Source: Oceanospirillaceae bacterium UBA7410
GTDB lineage: Bacteria; Pseudomonadota; Gammaproteobacteria; Pseudomonadales; Balneatricaceae
Length of the DNA: 27,717 nucleotides
Assembly (NCBI GenBank): GCA_002470565.1
Contig: DKMQ01000021.1
Location: 1,464 to 29,180, forward strand
Direction: 5' to 3'
Position 1 is the first letter of the stretch. Every line of letters begins with the position of its first letter. This document shows, in pieces, positions 15,398 to 23,506 of the stretch. The notes beneath the pieces are model-generated. The model ran no database searches and had not been told where the DNA came from. It saw nothing but the letters and a program-made list of their open reading frames with translations. The translations under genes and the position numbers were made by a program.

Positions 15398-17684
15398 TAT
15401 AACCAGTAATTCCTTTCATAAAGTCTGCCATGCGCACTTGGTTGCCGCTGGTCAATTGTTTATCACTTCGGCCTAACCCTTTAAGTGAAAGCTCAAAAAA
15501 TATGCCGTGTTCCATGCCTTCTTCGGCGTTTACTAGCCAGCTACGACTGGCTAAACGCCCTTTCCAGCAGCAATTGGCATACTCTACACCAAAAATCGAA
15601 TCCTGCAGCTGCTGGTTAAGGAGGTCTTCTTTGTGCTTAGCCATCAGTGTCCACTTAGGAGTTAGAGGCCAGATTAAAGACATTTCACCTTGTTCAGTGC
15701 TGTCTAATGTTTGTGTGTATTTTACATCAATGATCTTCTCATTGAGCTGGTATTTCGTATTCAGGCTTGTGGCTTCAACTATGCCAGAGCTAGGGTTCCA
15801 ATCAACCCCTGCACCAGAGCTCCAGTTGGGGGTAAATTGATAATTCATGAGACCATAAATAGGGGAAAAAGTTTCAGTGTTAGCTAAGGTAGAGCTACTC
15901 AATTGCACTTTACGGTCACTAAGGTAATGAATTTGAGAGATAGATAATTTAGCTTTTTGCCACCCTTTATTATTGAAAAATTGGCTATCTAATCCCAAAG
16001 TAATACGGTTGGTATCTGCAATGCGGTCATACCCACTAAACCGGTTAGATTGATAAAGTGGTTTGGCGGTCTGACTAGTATCAAAGACAGCCACATCATT
16101 TTGCTGTCGATATGGCGTATAGGTGTAATAAAGGCGCGGCTCAAGGGTTTGTGTGTAACCTTGTGAAAGAGCACGCTCAAATATTAATCCACCGTCAATT
16201 TCTAGTTGTGGAATGATCCGTGTCAGTTGTGCTGAGGTCGTAGCTGGGGTATCGCTTAGTTGGTAGTTAGTAATGGGCAAGCTGAGCTTAGGCTTAATAA
16301 AACTATACTCATTAACCCAAGAGCTGCTTAGGCTTGGCACTATGTGTGAACGAGTGCCAGTAATCTTGTTAGCACCGGTTAGTGAGCTGGTATCCCTGAT
16401 AAAACGAGTTAAATCTACCGTGTAATCAGCACTGATTAGTTGCTGTTCTTGGTTGAGGCTCATGCCCCCTGAAAGTGTGGCATGGGGTAACTGGTCATAG
16501 GCGGCTATGCCACTGCCTAAGTTTTGACGAGTAATAACGCTGATGCTTGCAGAGCTTAGTATAGGTGACGAGCCTTTGTAATTAACCTGGGCACTACTAG
16601 TCAATGAAGTTTCATCTGACGTAGATAAGCTGTAGTCGTCAAGTAGCTCGTTGTCGCTAACCCTATTAATATTCACTGAGCTGGACAGGACGTTAGTTAG
16701 GTCTGTGTTTAGATTGTAATTCAAAAGCCATCTGTTTGGATTTGATAGAGGGTCATTAAGAACCCATGTAGTGTTTAGTGATTGCTCACTATTTTGGCCT
16801 AAATGCCTTATGTTAGTCTCTAGACTAGTGCCACGAAGCTCTGTAAATCTAGGGGTCAGCAATGCATCATAATTAGGGGCTAAATTTAAGTAATAAGGAG
16901 TTGTCACATCTAAGCCTGCCTTTGATGACTGCACTAAGGTTGGAAATAGAAAGCCAGACCTGCGCTGATCATCTATAGGGAAACTCATCCATGGCAGATA
17001 AAACACCGGCACTGAGCCAATTTTTAAGATGGCATGATCAGCCTCACCAAATCCTGTGCTTGGATCTAGGGTTATATTGTTGCTGTGGATAGCCCACGTG
17101 TTATCCCCAGGAGGGCAAAAAGTTAGGCTGCCTTGATTCATGGTGACTGTATCGTCTGCGAGGTAATCAATCTTTTGGGCAGTGGCTCTTAATTCGCTAT
17201 CAGGCAAAGCCAGCTGAGCCTTATTAAGGGTAGCTTGTGAATCCAACATGTTGAAGTTAGCATCGTTACTTTCTATGATCATATTTGGGCGATAAAACTT
17301 TACGTGGCCCTCAATGTCAATCGTGCTCTGGTTATTATCAAATACTGCAGTATCGCTGGTGATTGCTAGATTGCCTTGGCGTAGCTCTACATTACCTTCT
17401 AAGCGTGTTGTGCCTTGTGTAGACTCACTAGTATCTGCGTTGGTATAAATAGGCTGTTTATTTTTAGCAATACTTTGGTCAAAAGGCTCAGGAGTAAAGG
17501 GCAGGTAGGATCCGGCACAATAGCTAGTGTTAATCTGTGAAGGGTTTGATGCATCCCAGTTTAGTTCAATAGCTTCGTGATTTGCCGCTGCCAATTGACT
17601 TGCACTGAAGGCTGCTAGATAAAGGAGCATTAGTTGAAGGCTAGGTGCTGATTTATAAATAGACAAAAGAAATCCAGTGTTCAT
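15381..17684 (-). CDS. lptD: LPS-assembly outer-membrane protein
   Basis: LptD is the beta-barrel that, plugged by LptE, inserts LPS into the outer leaflet. The 767-residue protein has a signal peptide ending about residue 33 (SASQLAAA), a periplasmic beta-jellyroll (about 90-230) and a large C-terminal barrel. The 'LPWMSFPIDDQRRSGFLFP' segment that marks the junction is clear. All four cysteines of the essential disulfide system are present: C56 (SYCAGSY), C190 (TFCPPGDN) and the adjacent pair C705/C706 (YANCCWKGRL). It starts the lptD-surA-pdxA-rsmA-apaG-apaH block and is divergent from djlA. I could not find a convincing sigma-E promoter in the gap. Confidence 0.97.
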   Translation of the reverse strand: MNTGFLLSIYKSAPSLQLMLLYLAAFSASQLAAANHEAIELNWDASNPSQINTSYCAGSYLPFTPEPFDQSIAKNKQPIYTNADTSESTQGTTRLEGNVELRQGNLAITSDTAVFDNNQSTIDIEGHVKFYRPNMIIESNDANFNMLDSQATLNKAQLALPDSELRATAQKIDYLADDTVTMNQGSLTFCPPGDNTWAIHSNNITLDPSTGFGEADHAILKIGSVPVFYLPWMSFPIDDQRRSGFLFPTLVQSSKAGLDVTTPYYLNLAPNYDALLTPRFTELRGTSLETNIRHLGQNSEQSLNTTWVLNDPLSNPNRWLLNYNLNTDLTNVLSSSVNINRVSDNELLDDYSLSTSDETSLTSSAQVNYKGSSPILSSASISVITRQNLGSGIAAYDQLPHATLSGGMSLNQEQQLISADYTVDLTRFIRDTSSLTGANKITGTRSHIVPSLSSSWVNEYSFIKPKLSLPITNYQLSDTPATTSAQLTRIIPQLEIDGGLIFERALSQGYTQTLEPRLYYTYTPYRQQNDVAVFDTSQTAKPLYQSNRFSGYDRIADTNRITLGLDSQFFNNKGWQKAKLSISQIHYLSDRKVQLSSSTLANTETFSPIYGLMNYQFTPNWSSGAGVDWNPSSGIVEATSLNTKYQLNEKIIDVKYTQTLDSTEQGEMSLIWPLTPKWTLMAKHKEDLLNQQLQDSIFGVEYANCCWKGRLASRSWLVNAEEGMEHGIFFELSLKGLGRSDKQLTSGNQVRMADFMKGITGYNEYTQ

Positions 17685-17897
17685 GGACCAAAACTTGGCG
17701 CGGCTAATTAAGCGAATAGAAGCAGTTTAAACCAAATTTTCGAAGATAGGTGCTTCAATTAGCCTGTAATGGCGTAAAAATGCCAATTTAGTCAATTTAT
17801 AGGGACTCAATGTGGCGCTTTAGGGCTTCGCGATTTATTATAGGGCACTTTTTTAATTACTGGTGAATATGTGAACAGTTACAGTTTGGGCGCCAAT

Positions 17898-18695
17898 ATG
17901 GCACGACATAGAACAGGATTGGTGCTGGGTGCGCTTATAGGGCTAACTGGTGGGCCAAGTGGCATGTTGTTTGGCGCTGCTATAGGCTATTACCTAGACA
18001 AGCTGATTCGTAGTGTTTCTGGTATTGGAAATTGGACTCAGGCGCAAGCTCAAACTGCTTTTTTTAATGCTACTTTTTGCGTGATGGGCAAGCTTGCTAA
18101 AGCAGACGGACAAGTCACTGCAGACGAAATTAATTATGCGCAAACTGTAATGACACGTATGCAGCTTACGGGTGAACTGCGTAAGCAAGCTATTGAATGC
18201 TTTAATAAGGGTAAGGCTAGTGACTTTGACCTTACCCAAGTGCTAGAGCCACTGCGAAGAGTACTGGTAAATAATGCTGCAGTGAAACAAATGTTTATTG
18301 AAATACAGCTAGAAGCTGCGCTTATTGATGGCCAATTTAGTCAGCCTGAAGGGCGTGTGTTAACACAAGTTTGTCAATTGCTAGGCATTACCCAACAAGA
18401 TTTTGAAGCCGTTGTGGCTCGCATGAAATCAGAACAATCATTTCATCAAAGTGGTGGCACGGGTCAGTTTGAAGGGGCGGGCCAAGCAGGGTTAAAGCAA
18501 GCTTATGGTGTACTGGGTGTAGACCAAAGTTGCGACACAAAAACTCTCAAAATGGCCTATAGAAAGCTAATGAGTCAGCACCACCCAGACAAGTTAGTTG
18601 CCCGTGGTTTGCCTGACGAAATGATGCTTATTGCAAAACAAAAAACCCAAGAAATTCAAGCTGCTTACGATGCTGTTAAAAAGTCGCGTAAGTAG
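17898..18695 (+). CDS. djlA: Membrane-anchored DnaJ-like co-chaperone
   Basis: DjlA is an inner-membrane J-protein that stimulates DnaK and, in E. coli, affects the Rcs envelope-stress system. Here a Gly-rich transmembrane segment (about residues 6-31 from the ATG) ends in 'GAAIGYYLDK'. It is followed by a TerB-like central domain ('FCVMGKLAKADGQVTADEI', 'EIQLEAALIDGQ'), a Gly/Gln linker, and a C-terminal J domain with HPD in 'YRKLMSQHHPDKLVARGLP'. The ATG at 17898 gives the same 35-residue N-terminal segment as E. coli DjlA. A GTG at 17871, with a weak GGTGA upstream, would add nine residues and cannot be excluded. Divergent from lptD, as in E. coli; rpe follows after 32 bases. Confidence 0.93.
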   Translation: MARHRTGLVLGALIGLTGGPSGMLFGAAIGYYLDKLIRSVSGIGNWTQAQAQTAFFNATFCVMGKLAKADGQVTADEINYAQTVMTRMQLTGELRKQAIECFNKGKASDFDLTQVLEPLRRVLVNNAAVKQMFIEIQLEAALIDGQFSQPEGRVLTQVCQLLGITQQDFEAVVARMKSEQSFHQSGGTGQFEGAGQAGLKQAYGVLGVDQSCDTKTLKMAYRKLMSQHHPDKLVARGLPDEMMLIAKQKTQEIQAAYDAVKKSRK

Positions 18696-18727
18696 TTTTT
18701 TGAACTTATCTACTGGAATATTACCCC

Positions 18728-19399
18728 ATGGTTGATTTTAAAATAGCACCTTCCATTTTAGCGGCAAACTTTGCCTGTTTAGGTGCAGAAGTAGACAATG
18801 TGTTGGCAGCAGGTGCAGATATTGTGCATTTTGATGTTATGGATAATCATTACGTCCCCAACCTTACTATTGGCCCAATGGTGTGTAAGGCCTTACGAGA
18901 CCATGGGGTTACTGCACCGATTGATGTGCACCTAATGGTGCAGCCTGTGGATCGAATGATTGAAGAGTTTTTAGCAGCAGGTGCTAGCTACATTACCTTT
19001 CATCCAGAAGCTAGTGATCACATTGATCGCTCATTACAAATCATCAAAGATGGTGGCGCTAAAGCGGGTTTGGTCTTTAACCCTGCCACACCCTTGCATT
19101 ACCTTGATCATGTGATGGATCGTTTGGATATGATCTTATTAATGTCGGTAAACCCAGGCTTTGGTGGGCAAAAATTCATCCCATCCACGCTAGATAAACT
19201 GCGTTTGGCGCGCCAGCGCATAGATGCATCTGGGCTAGATATTCGTCTAGAAGTAGATGGTGGTGTGGGCGTGGCTAACATTGCTGAAATATCCCGTGCT
19301 GGTGCTGATACTTTTGTTGCAGGCTCTGCTATTTTCAATACAGATGATTACAAAGCTACGATAGATCTAATGCGCAAAGAACTTGCCACTAGTCGATAA
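18728..19399 (+). CDS. rpe: Ribulose-phosphate 3-epimerase
   Basis: Interconverts ribulose-5-P and xylulose-5-P in the pentose phosphate pathway. The 223-residue TIM barrel shows the family motifs almost unchanged: [15 protein letters not shown], '[17 protein letters not shown]' (metal ligands H34 and D36), 'APIDVHLMV', '[16 protein letters not shown]', '[17 protein letters not shown]', '[12 protein letters not shown]' and 'FVAGSAIF'. It is followed by gph after five bases, so the two are co-transcribed; this rpe-gph pair upstream of trpE is the Pseudomonas arrangement. Confidence 0.98.
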   Translation: MVDFKIAPSILAANFACLGAEVDNVLAAGADIVHFDVMDNHYVPNLTIGPMVCKALRDHGVTAPIDVHLMVQPVDRMIEEFLAAGASYITFHPEASDHIDRSLQIIKDGGAKAGLVFNPATPLHYLDHVMDRLDMILLMSVNPGFGGQKFIPSTLDKLRLARQRIDASGLDIRLEVDGGVGVANIAEISRAGADTFVAGSAIFNTDDYKATIDLMRKELATSR

Positions 19400-19404
19400 A
19401 AATA

Positions 19405-20070
19405 ATGATCCCACTGTTGAATACAATTGGTTTTGAGCCAAAGCTGGTGTTGTTTGATTTGGACGGCACATTGCTTGATAGTCTGCCAGATTTGTATTGT
19501 GCTAGCGTATCTATGGCTGAAGCCCTTAATATAAGTGCCCCCAGTTTGCTCCAAGTGGAGCATTGGGTTGGCAATGGGGCAGCGGCTTTAGTGCAAAGAA
19601 TCCTTGCTAATCAATTTACACCCCAAACATTAGATCCTAAGTTTGAGCCAGCACTGGATCTATTTATGGACTTTTATCATCAGCTTGGAAGCCAACAAAC
19701 CAAGCTCTATGGTGGCGTTGAGCTATTGTTGCAAAGTCTTCAAAAAAATGGCGTTAAGCAGGGAGTGATTACTAACAAACCTAGCCGTTTTACAAGGCCT
19801 TTGTTGTCTAAATTTGGCATACTTGAATATTTTGATTTGGTGTATTGCGGTGACACCTTTACAGAAAAAAAACCTCACCCAATGCCCTTATTAAAAGCTG
19901 CCAAGCAGATGGGTATTGATTTGGAACAATGCCTTATGGTGGGTGACTCTAGTAATGACATTAACGCAGCTAAAGCCTGCGGCATGCCTTGCGTGGGTGT
20001 GAGAGGTGGATACAACCATGGCCTTGATATTGCTTTGTGCCAGCCTGATTGGGTAGTTGATCACCTATAA
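19405..20070 (+). CDS. gph: Phosphoglycolate phosphatase (HAD family)
   Basis: Dephosphorylates 2-phosphoglycolate, formed during repair of oxidised DNA ends, to glycolate. HAD motifs are LVLFDLDGTLLDS (D18 and D20), 'VITNKPSRF' (motif II and the Lys region), and 'MVGDSSNDINAAKACG' (motif IV), with an alpha-helical cap between residues about 30 and 100. At 221 residues it is slightly shorter than E. coli Gph (252). Other HAD phosphatases share these motifs; position directly after rpe makes gph the best call. The ATG at 19405 lies 5 bases after the rpe stop. Confidence 0.93.
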   Translation: MIPLLNTIGFEPKLVLFDLDGTLLDSLPDLYCASVSMAEALNISAPSLLQVEHWVGNGAAALVQRILANQFTPQTLDPKFEPALDLFMDFYHQLGSQQTKLYGGVELLLQSLQKNGVKQGVITNKPSRFTRPLLSKFGILEYFDLVYCGDTFTEKKPHPMPLLKAAKQMGIDLEQCLMVGDSSNDINAAKACGMPCVGVRGGYNHGLDIALCQPDWVVDHL

Positions 20071-20073
20071 GCC

Positions 20074-20112
20074 TTGGCAAATGTTTAATCGTATGCTAGT
20101 GTACTAGTACAT
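20074..20112 (+). promoter_or_regulatory. Candidate trpR promoter and trp operator-like palindrome
   Basis: TTGGCA (20074-20079) and TAGTGT (20097-20102) make a candidate promoter with a 17-base spacer. Over the -10 lie two CTAG half-sites (20096-20099 and 20104-20107) separated by four bases, within CTAGTGTACTAGTAC. The E. coli trp operator has CTAGTTAACTAGTAC: same half-sites, same spacing, 13 of 15 bases identical. The perfect palindrome TGTACTAGTACA (20100-20111) is included. The operator overlaps the -10 as in E. coli. The next ATG, at 20122, encodes a TrpR homologue. Confidence 0.75.
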
Positions 20113-20121
20113 TGATACGAT

Positions 20122-20409
20122 ATGAATAAATTCATCACCACGCCTATGCCCAAAACCAACTCACTAAGCCCTGTTGTTAATTACTTAATGACTCAAACAA
20201 GCCCGCAGCAAATGTTGGCGGCACTTGAGGGTTTGTTGACACCTTATGAGCAACAAGAATTAATCAATCGATTACAAATTTTCGAGCTACTATCAAAAGG
20301 TGTATCACAGCGCCGTGTAGCACAACAACTCGGTGTAGGCATAGCTACTGTCACCCGAGGTTCTAGAGCCCTTCAAGCTGGAAGCTATAAAATTGACTCG
20401 TCCAAATAA
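20122..20409 (+). CDS. trpR: Trp repressor-family regulator
   Basis: A 95-residue all-helical protein. The region LLTPYEQQELINRLQIFELLSKG aligns with E. coli TrpR '[23 protein letters not shown]'. The helix-turn-helix SQRRVAQQLGVGIATVTRGS aligns with '[20 protein letters not shown]'. Residues that contact tryptophan in E. coli (T44, R54, R84, G85) correspond here to T40, R50, R79 and G80, all conserved, so it should be tryptophan-responsive. A Ser near the end of that loop (E. coli S88) is Ala. It has no clear ribosome-binding site and a very short leader. The stop is 7 bases before the trpE ATG. TrpR-family status is solid; autoregulation is inferred from the upstream palindrome. Confidence 0.88.
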   Translation: MNKFITTPMPKTNSLSPVVNYLMTQTSPQQMLAALEGLLTPYEQQELINRLQIFELLSKGVSQRRVAQQLGVGIATVTRGSRALQAGSYKIDSSK

Positions 20410-20416
20410 AATAAAA

Positions 20417-21778
20417 ATGGCCCGCAAGCCAAGCTATGTCACAGTGACCTCAAGCTGTGATTTTTTTGAATTATTTAAAAAGATTGAACAACGTTTTGAC
20501 ACCTGCTACATGCTTGAGTCGTTAGGGGAAGACAGCCATATTTCTCGCTACTCATTGATTGGGTTTGACCCAGAGCAAATTTTTTGGGCCAATAAAAATC
20601 AGCTAAATATTAGTCACCGTGCAGGCCATATCGAATCCTATGAGAGCGATAATCCTTATTATTTGCTGCGTGACATAGTGCCGCAAAATATTATTAGTCG
20701 AAGGTATGCTGGTGGTTTAACTGGCTACATTGGTTATGACGCCATGAACTACTTTGAGCCAAGCCTAAGCGTTAGCGCAAGCGATGCCTTTGATGCATTT
20801 AAGTTTGGTTTATATAAGGATGGTTTGATCTACGACAAGATGACAGGCGAATTGATCTACTTCCACTATGAAGACAATCGTATGGATCTTATTGAAGAAT
20901 TGATCAATGCTAAAGCGCCTGCTATTGGTGATTTAAAGGTGGTGCCTCAAGGTGAAGACATGAATCGACAGCAGCATGCTGATGCGGTTCAAAAGGTTAA
21001 GGCAGATATCGTAGAGGGCAAAATATTTCAGTGTGAAGTAGGCTTTAAATATCGTTTTGATATGCTGGGCGAAAGTATCAATTTATACGAACAGTTACGT
21101 ATCATTAACCCATCTCCTCAAATGTATTACATTAAATTTGGTGAACAAAAGGTGATTGGTGCAAGCCCAGAGCTATTATTCCGCCTGCGACAAGGTGAAA
21201 TGGAAACCTACCCATTAGCAGGTACTACTAAACGAGGCGCTACGCCTGAAGAAGACACTGCCTTAGCACGCGCTTTATTGAATGACCCCAAGGAAATTGC
21301 AGAGCACAATATGATTGTTGATTTACACCGCAACGACATTGGACGTGTAGCTCGTTTTGGCACGGTTAAAGTGCGCAGTTTGATGGACATAAAACGTTTT
21401 AGTCATGTGCAACACATTTCTAGTGAAATAGTGGGCATCATGGCCGAAAACGAAGATATGTTCTCGACGCTAGCCAGCAACTTCCCTGCAGGCACCTTAA
21501 CAGGCGCACCCAAAATTGAAGCCATGAAAATAATAGATGAGCTAGAGCTTGATGGTCGTGGCCCCTATGGGGGCGCAGTAGGACATTTTGGTTTTAATGG
21601 TGACTGCACCTTTGCTATTCCTATTCGCACGGTATTTGCCAATGGTTCTAAAGCTTATGTGCAAACTTGTGGTGGTAATGTTTATGATTCAAACCCAGAG
21701 GATGAATACCAAGAAATTCAGCGTAAATTTGCAGGCACTCTTAAGGTGCTAGAGCAATTTATGGAGGTGAAATCATGA
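20417..21778 (+). CDS. trpE: Anthranilate synthase component I
   Basis: TrpE makes anthranilate from chorismate with TrpG-supplied ammonia. It carries the tryptophan feedback motif YMLESLG...SRYSLIGFDP and the chorismate-enzyme core: 'PLAGTTKRGATPEED', 'DPKEIAEHNMIVDLHRNDIGRV', 'FSHVQHISSEIVG', 'FPAGTLTGAPKIEAM' and 'RGPYGGAVGHFGFNGD'. At 453 residues it is shorter than Pseudomonas TrpE, and the segment GKIFQCEVGFKYRF replaces the usual 'GDCMQVVPSQRMS' type, so it looks like another TrpE lineage. The ATG at 20417 lacks a ribosome-binding site. A TTG at 20393 overlaps trpR and has GGAAG 8 bases upstream, so it is a real alternative start adding eight residues. PabB is less likely given the TrpG partner and TrpR. 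Confidence 0.92.
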   Translation: MARKPSYVTVTSSCDFFELFKKIEQRFDTCYMLESLGEDSHISRYSLIGFDPEQIFWANKNQLNISHRAGHIESYESDNPYYLLRDIVPQNIISRRYAGGLTGYIGYDAMNYFEPSLSVSASDAFDAFKFGLYKDGLIYDKMTGELIYFHYEDNRMDLIEELINAKAPAIGDLKVVPQGEDMNRQQHADAVQKVKADIVEGKIFQCEVGFKYRFDMLGESINLYEQLRIINPSPQMYYIKFGEQKVIGASPELLFRLRQGEMETYPLAGTTKRGATPEEDTALARALLNDPKEIAEHNMIVDLHRNDIGRVARFGTVKVRSLMDIKRFSHVQHISSEIVGIMAENEDMFSTLASNFPAGTLTGAPKIEAMKIIDELELDGRGPYGGAVGHFGFNGDCTFAIPIRTVFANGSKAYVQTCGGNVYDSNPEDEYQEIQRKFAGTLKVLEQFMEVKS

Positions 21779-22416
21779 ACCAAGAAAAGTTTACCGTTTA
21801 TCTAGTCGATAACTATGACTCCTTCACTTACAACCTATACCAATACATAGGCGAAGTGCTTTCAACGGCCAAGCTTAATGGTAAAATTGATGACTTTGAA
21901 GTGATTGTAGCTCGTAATGATCAAGTCAGCGTGGCTGACATAGAAGCGGCAAGAACGGATCGAATTATCATATCGCCTGGGCCAGGCTCACCTGATGACG
22001 AGCACTACTTTGGTGTGTGTGCTCAAGTGATTACGCAATTGGGCCCCAAAATCCCCTTGCTTGGCGTATGTTTGGGTATGCAAGGCATAGTGCACTGTTT
22101 TGGTGGTAAGGTGGTTAAAGCGCACTTGCCAATGCATGGTAAAATAAGCCCTATCAGCCACGATGGTGAATATATATTTAAAGACATTCCAGACCAGCTA
22201 GAAGTAATGAGGTATCACTCGCTGATGGCCCACGCACAATCAATGCCAAGTTGTTTGAAAATTACTGCAGTAGTGGGTGAGTTGGGTTCAAACAGTTATG
22301 AAGTTATGGGAGTGAAACATAAACAATACCCTATTCAAGGTATTCAGTTTCACCCTGAGTCTTTTGCCACAGAAGGTGGTAAAGAGTTGATGGAAAATTT
22401 CCTCTTGGATGACTGA
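21775..22416 (+). CDS. trpG: Anthranilate synthase component II (glutamine amidotransferase)
   Basis: A class I glutamine amidotransferase of 213 residues: VDNYDSFTYNLYQYIGE at the N-terminus, 'IISPGPGSPDDEHYFG', the nucleophile C99 in 'LLGVCLGMQGIVHCFGG', and the His-Glu pair H193/E195 in 'IQGIQFHPESFATEGG'. The conserved 'MRYHSLMA' segment is typical of TrpG/PabA. An insert of about ten residues (29-39) separates YIGE from the 'VIVARNDQ' strand. It overlaps trpE by four bases (ATGA), so the two subunits are translationally coupled. No trpD or trpC follows; a terminator does. It may also serve PabB in folate synthesis if no pabA exists. Confidence 0.94.
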   Translation: MNQEKFTVYLVDNYDSFTYNLYQYIGEVLSTAKLNGKIDDFEVIVARNDQVSVADIEAARTDRIIISPGPGSPDDEHYFGVCAQVITQLGPKIPLLGVCLGMQGIVHCFGGKVVKAHLPMHGKISPISHDGEYIFKDIPDQLEVMRYHSLMAHAQSMPSCLKITAVVGELGSNSYEVMGVKHKQYPIQGIQFHPESFATEGGKELMENFLLDD

Positions 22417-22450
22417 TTTTACGTTTGAAACCTTAATGTCTCAAAATGTT

Positions 22451-22478
22451 AAAAAGACTGATTTATTGGTCTTTTTTT
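22451..22478 (+). terminator. Rho-independent terminator of the trpR-trpE-trpG operon
   Basis: AAAAAGAC (22451-22458) pairs with GTCTTTTT (22469-22476) around a ten-base loop, followed by further T to 22478. The stem is short and A/T-rich but the T-tract is good. It lies 34 bases after the trpG stop. Confidence 0.75.
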
Positions 22479-22616
22479 GTGCCTTCAAAAATGTTTTTGA
22501 TATGCGCTGCTATACTTTTTGGAATTAGAAAAAATTGAAGTTAGGCTGAGCTTGATCCGTCATCAAAATAGTTTGCCAAAAAACCATATTTCAAACCATG
22601 CTTAAAAGGATTTATG

Positions 22617-23081
22617 ATGAACATTGAAGACACATTAAAAGCGTTAAATCTAGAATTGCCAGAAGCCAGTAATCCAAAAGGAAGCTACAGTAACTGTGTG
22701 AGAACTGGAAATCTCTTGTACGTTTCAGGTAAGGGCCCTGTGACAGGGTTAGGCGAGGCTCCCCAGGGTAGGCTTGGGAGCGAATATACCACTGCACAAG
22801 GGTATGAGTTTGCAAGAATGACAGGGTTAGACATTTTAGCAGCCGTTAAACTTGAGCTTGGATCCCTAGATAAAGTGGCTAAAGTGATCAAACTTCAAGG
22901 CTTTATTAATACTACGCACGATTTTCAGCAGCACCCTAAAGTATTAGATGGCTGTTCAGACTTAATGGTGGAGGTGTTTGGTGAAAAAGGCATTCACGCT
23001 AGGTCTGTATTTGGGGCGATGTCGCTTAGAGGGAACTTACCCATCATCATCGACTCCATATTTGAGGTTGTTGATCAATAA
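22617..23081 (+). CDS. RidA/YjgF/YER057c/UK114 family protein
   Basis: A Rid-fold protein of about 154 residues, longer than classical RidA (about 128). Features are SNCVRTGNLLYVSGKGPV (strand/loop that forms the inter-subunit cleft), 'GLDILAAVKLELGSLDKVAKVIKLQGFINTTHDF' and 'GIHARSVFGAMSLRGNLPIIIDSIFEV'. The Arg of the HARS segment corresponds to the Arg that binds substrate carboxylate in RidA enamine/imine deaminases, so deaminase activity is possible. It belongs to a longer subfamily, and true RidA identity is not claimed. Two ATGs occur (22614, 22617); the AAAGGA ribosome-binding site ends at 22610, which suits the second. It follows the trp terminator and leads a three-gene set. Confidence 0.85.
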   Translation: MNIEDTLKALNLELPEASNPKGSYSNCVRTGNLLYVSGKGPVTGLGEAPQGRLGSEYTTAQGYEFARMTGLDILAAVKLELGSLDKVAKVIKLQGFINTTHDFQQHPKVLDGCSDLMVEVFGEKGIHARSVFGAMSLRGNLPIIIDSIFEVVDQ

Positions 23082-23137
23082 GATGCATAGGAAATAGAGG
23101 GTTATCATTAACCCATTTTTTGGGAGACATCACAATT

Positions 23138-23506
23138 ATGAGCATATCATCTAATAACAAGGTGAACGCCTTTTTTGTGGATATACAGCTTATATCTGCT
23201 GCTCAACTTGACGCAGCTGTTGCCATAAGAACGCTATTTTTGAAAGCTGAAACAACGCTTGTTGAAGATGTTAAATATGGTGGTTTGGTGTTTAGTCTTT
23301 CTGATCAATTGGTCGGGGGTATTTATGCTTACAAAAACCACCTTTCAATAGAGTTTAGTAACGGGGCAGCCTTTAGTGATGTTAATAAAATAATGGAAGG
23401 AAAGGGTAAGAAAAGGCGTCACATAAAAATAGTCACCATTGATGATCTTAGTGAGAAAAATGTAGTGTATTTTATAGCCCAAGCATTGGCGGCTAACGCC
23501 TTATGA
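23138..23506 (+). CDS. DUF1801-domain protein
   Basis: A 122-residue cytoplasmic protein. The pattern 'RTLFLKAETTLVEDVKYGGLVFSLSDQLVGGIYAYKNHLSIEFSNGAAF' followed by 'MEGKGKKRRHIKIVTIDDL' and a C-terminal 'VVYFIAQAL' helix is typical of the DUF1801/YdhG-like family (SRPBCC-like small fold, function not established). The ATG at 23138 is preceded by GGGAG about 11 bases upstream. A TTG at 23120 is in frame but would destroy that site as a leader. It overlaps the next gene by four bases (ATGA), so they are co-translated. Function unknown. Confidence 0.8.
   Translation: MSISSNNKVNAFFVDIQLISAAQLDAAVAIRTLFLKAETTLVEDVKYGGLVFSLSDQLVGGIYAYKNHLSIEFSNGAAFSDVNKIMEGKGKKRRHIKIVTIDDLSEKNVVYFIAQALAANAL

Noticed and set aside
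15430..15840. A 136-codon frame antisense to lptD
   Set aside because: Inside the conserved lptD barrel end; no recognisable features.
17685..17897. A sigma-E promoter for lptD or a TTGACT-based sigma-70 promoter
   Set aside because: No GAACTT/TCTGA-type pair found; TTGACT occurs but without a matching -10 at suitable spacing. A weak TGGC/GCCA hairpin was too short to report.
22612..22815. Short minus-strand frame overlapping the RidA-like gene
   Set aside because: Antisense to a recognised protein and no features of its own.
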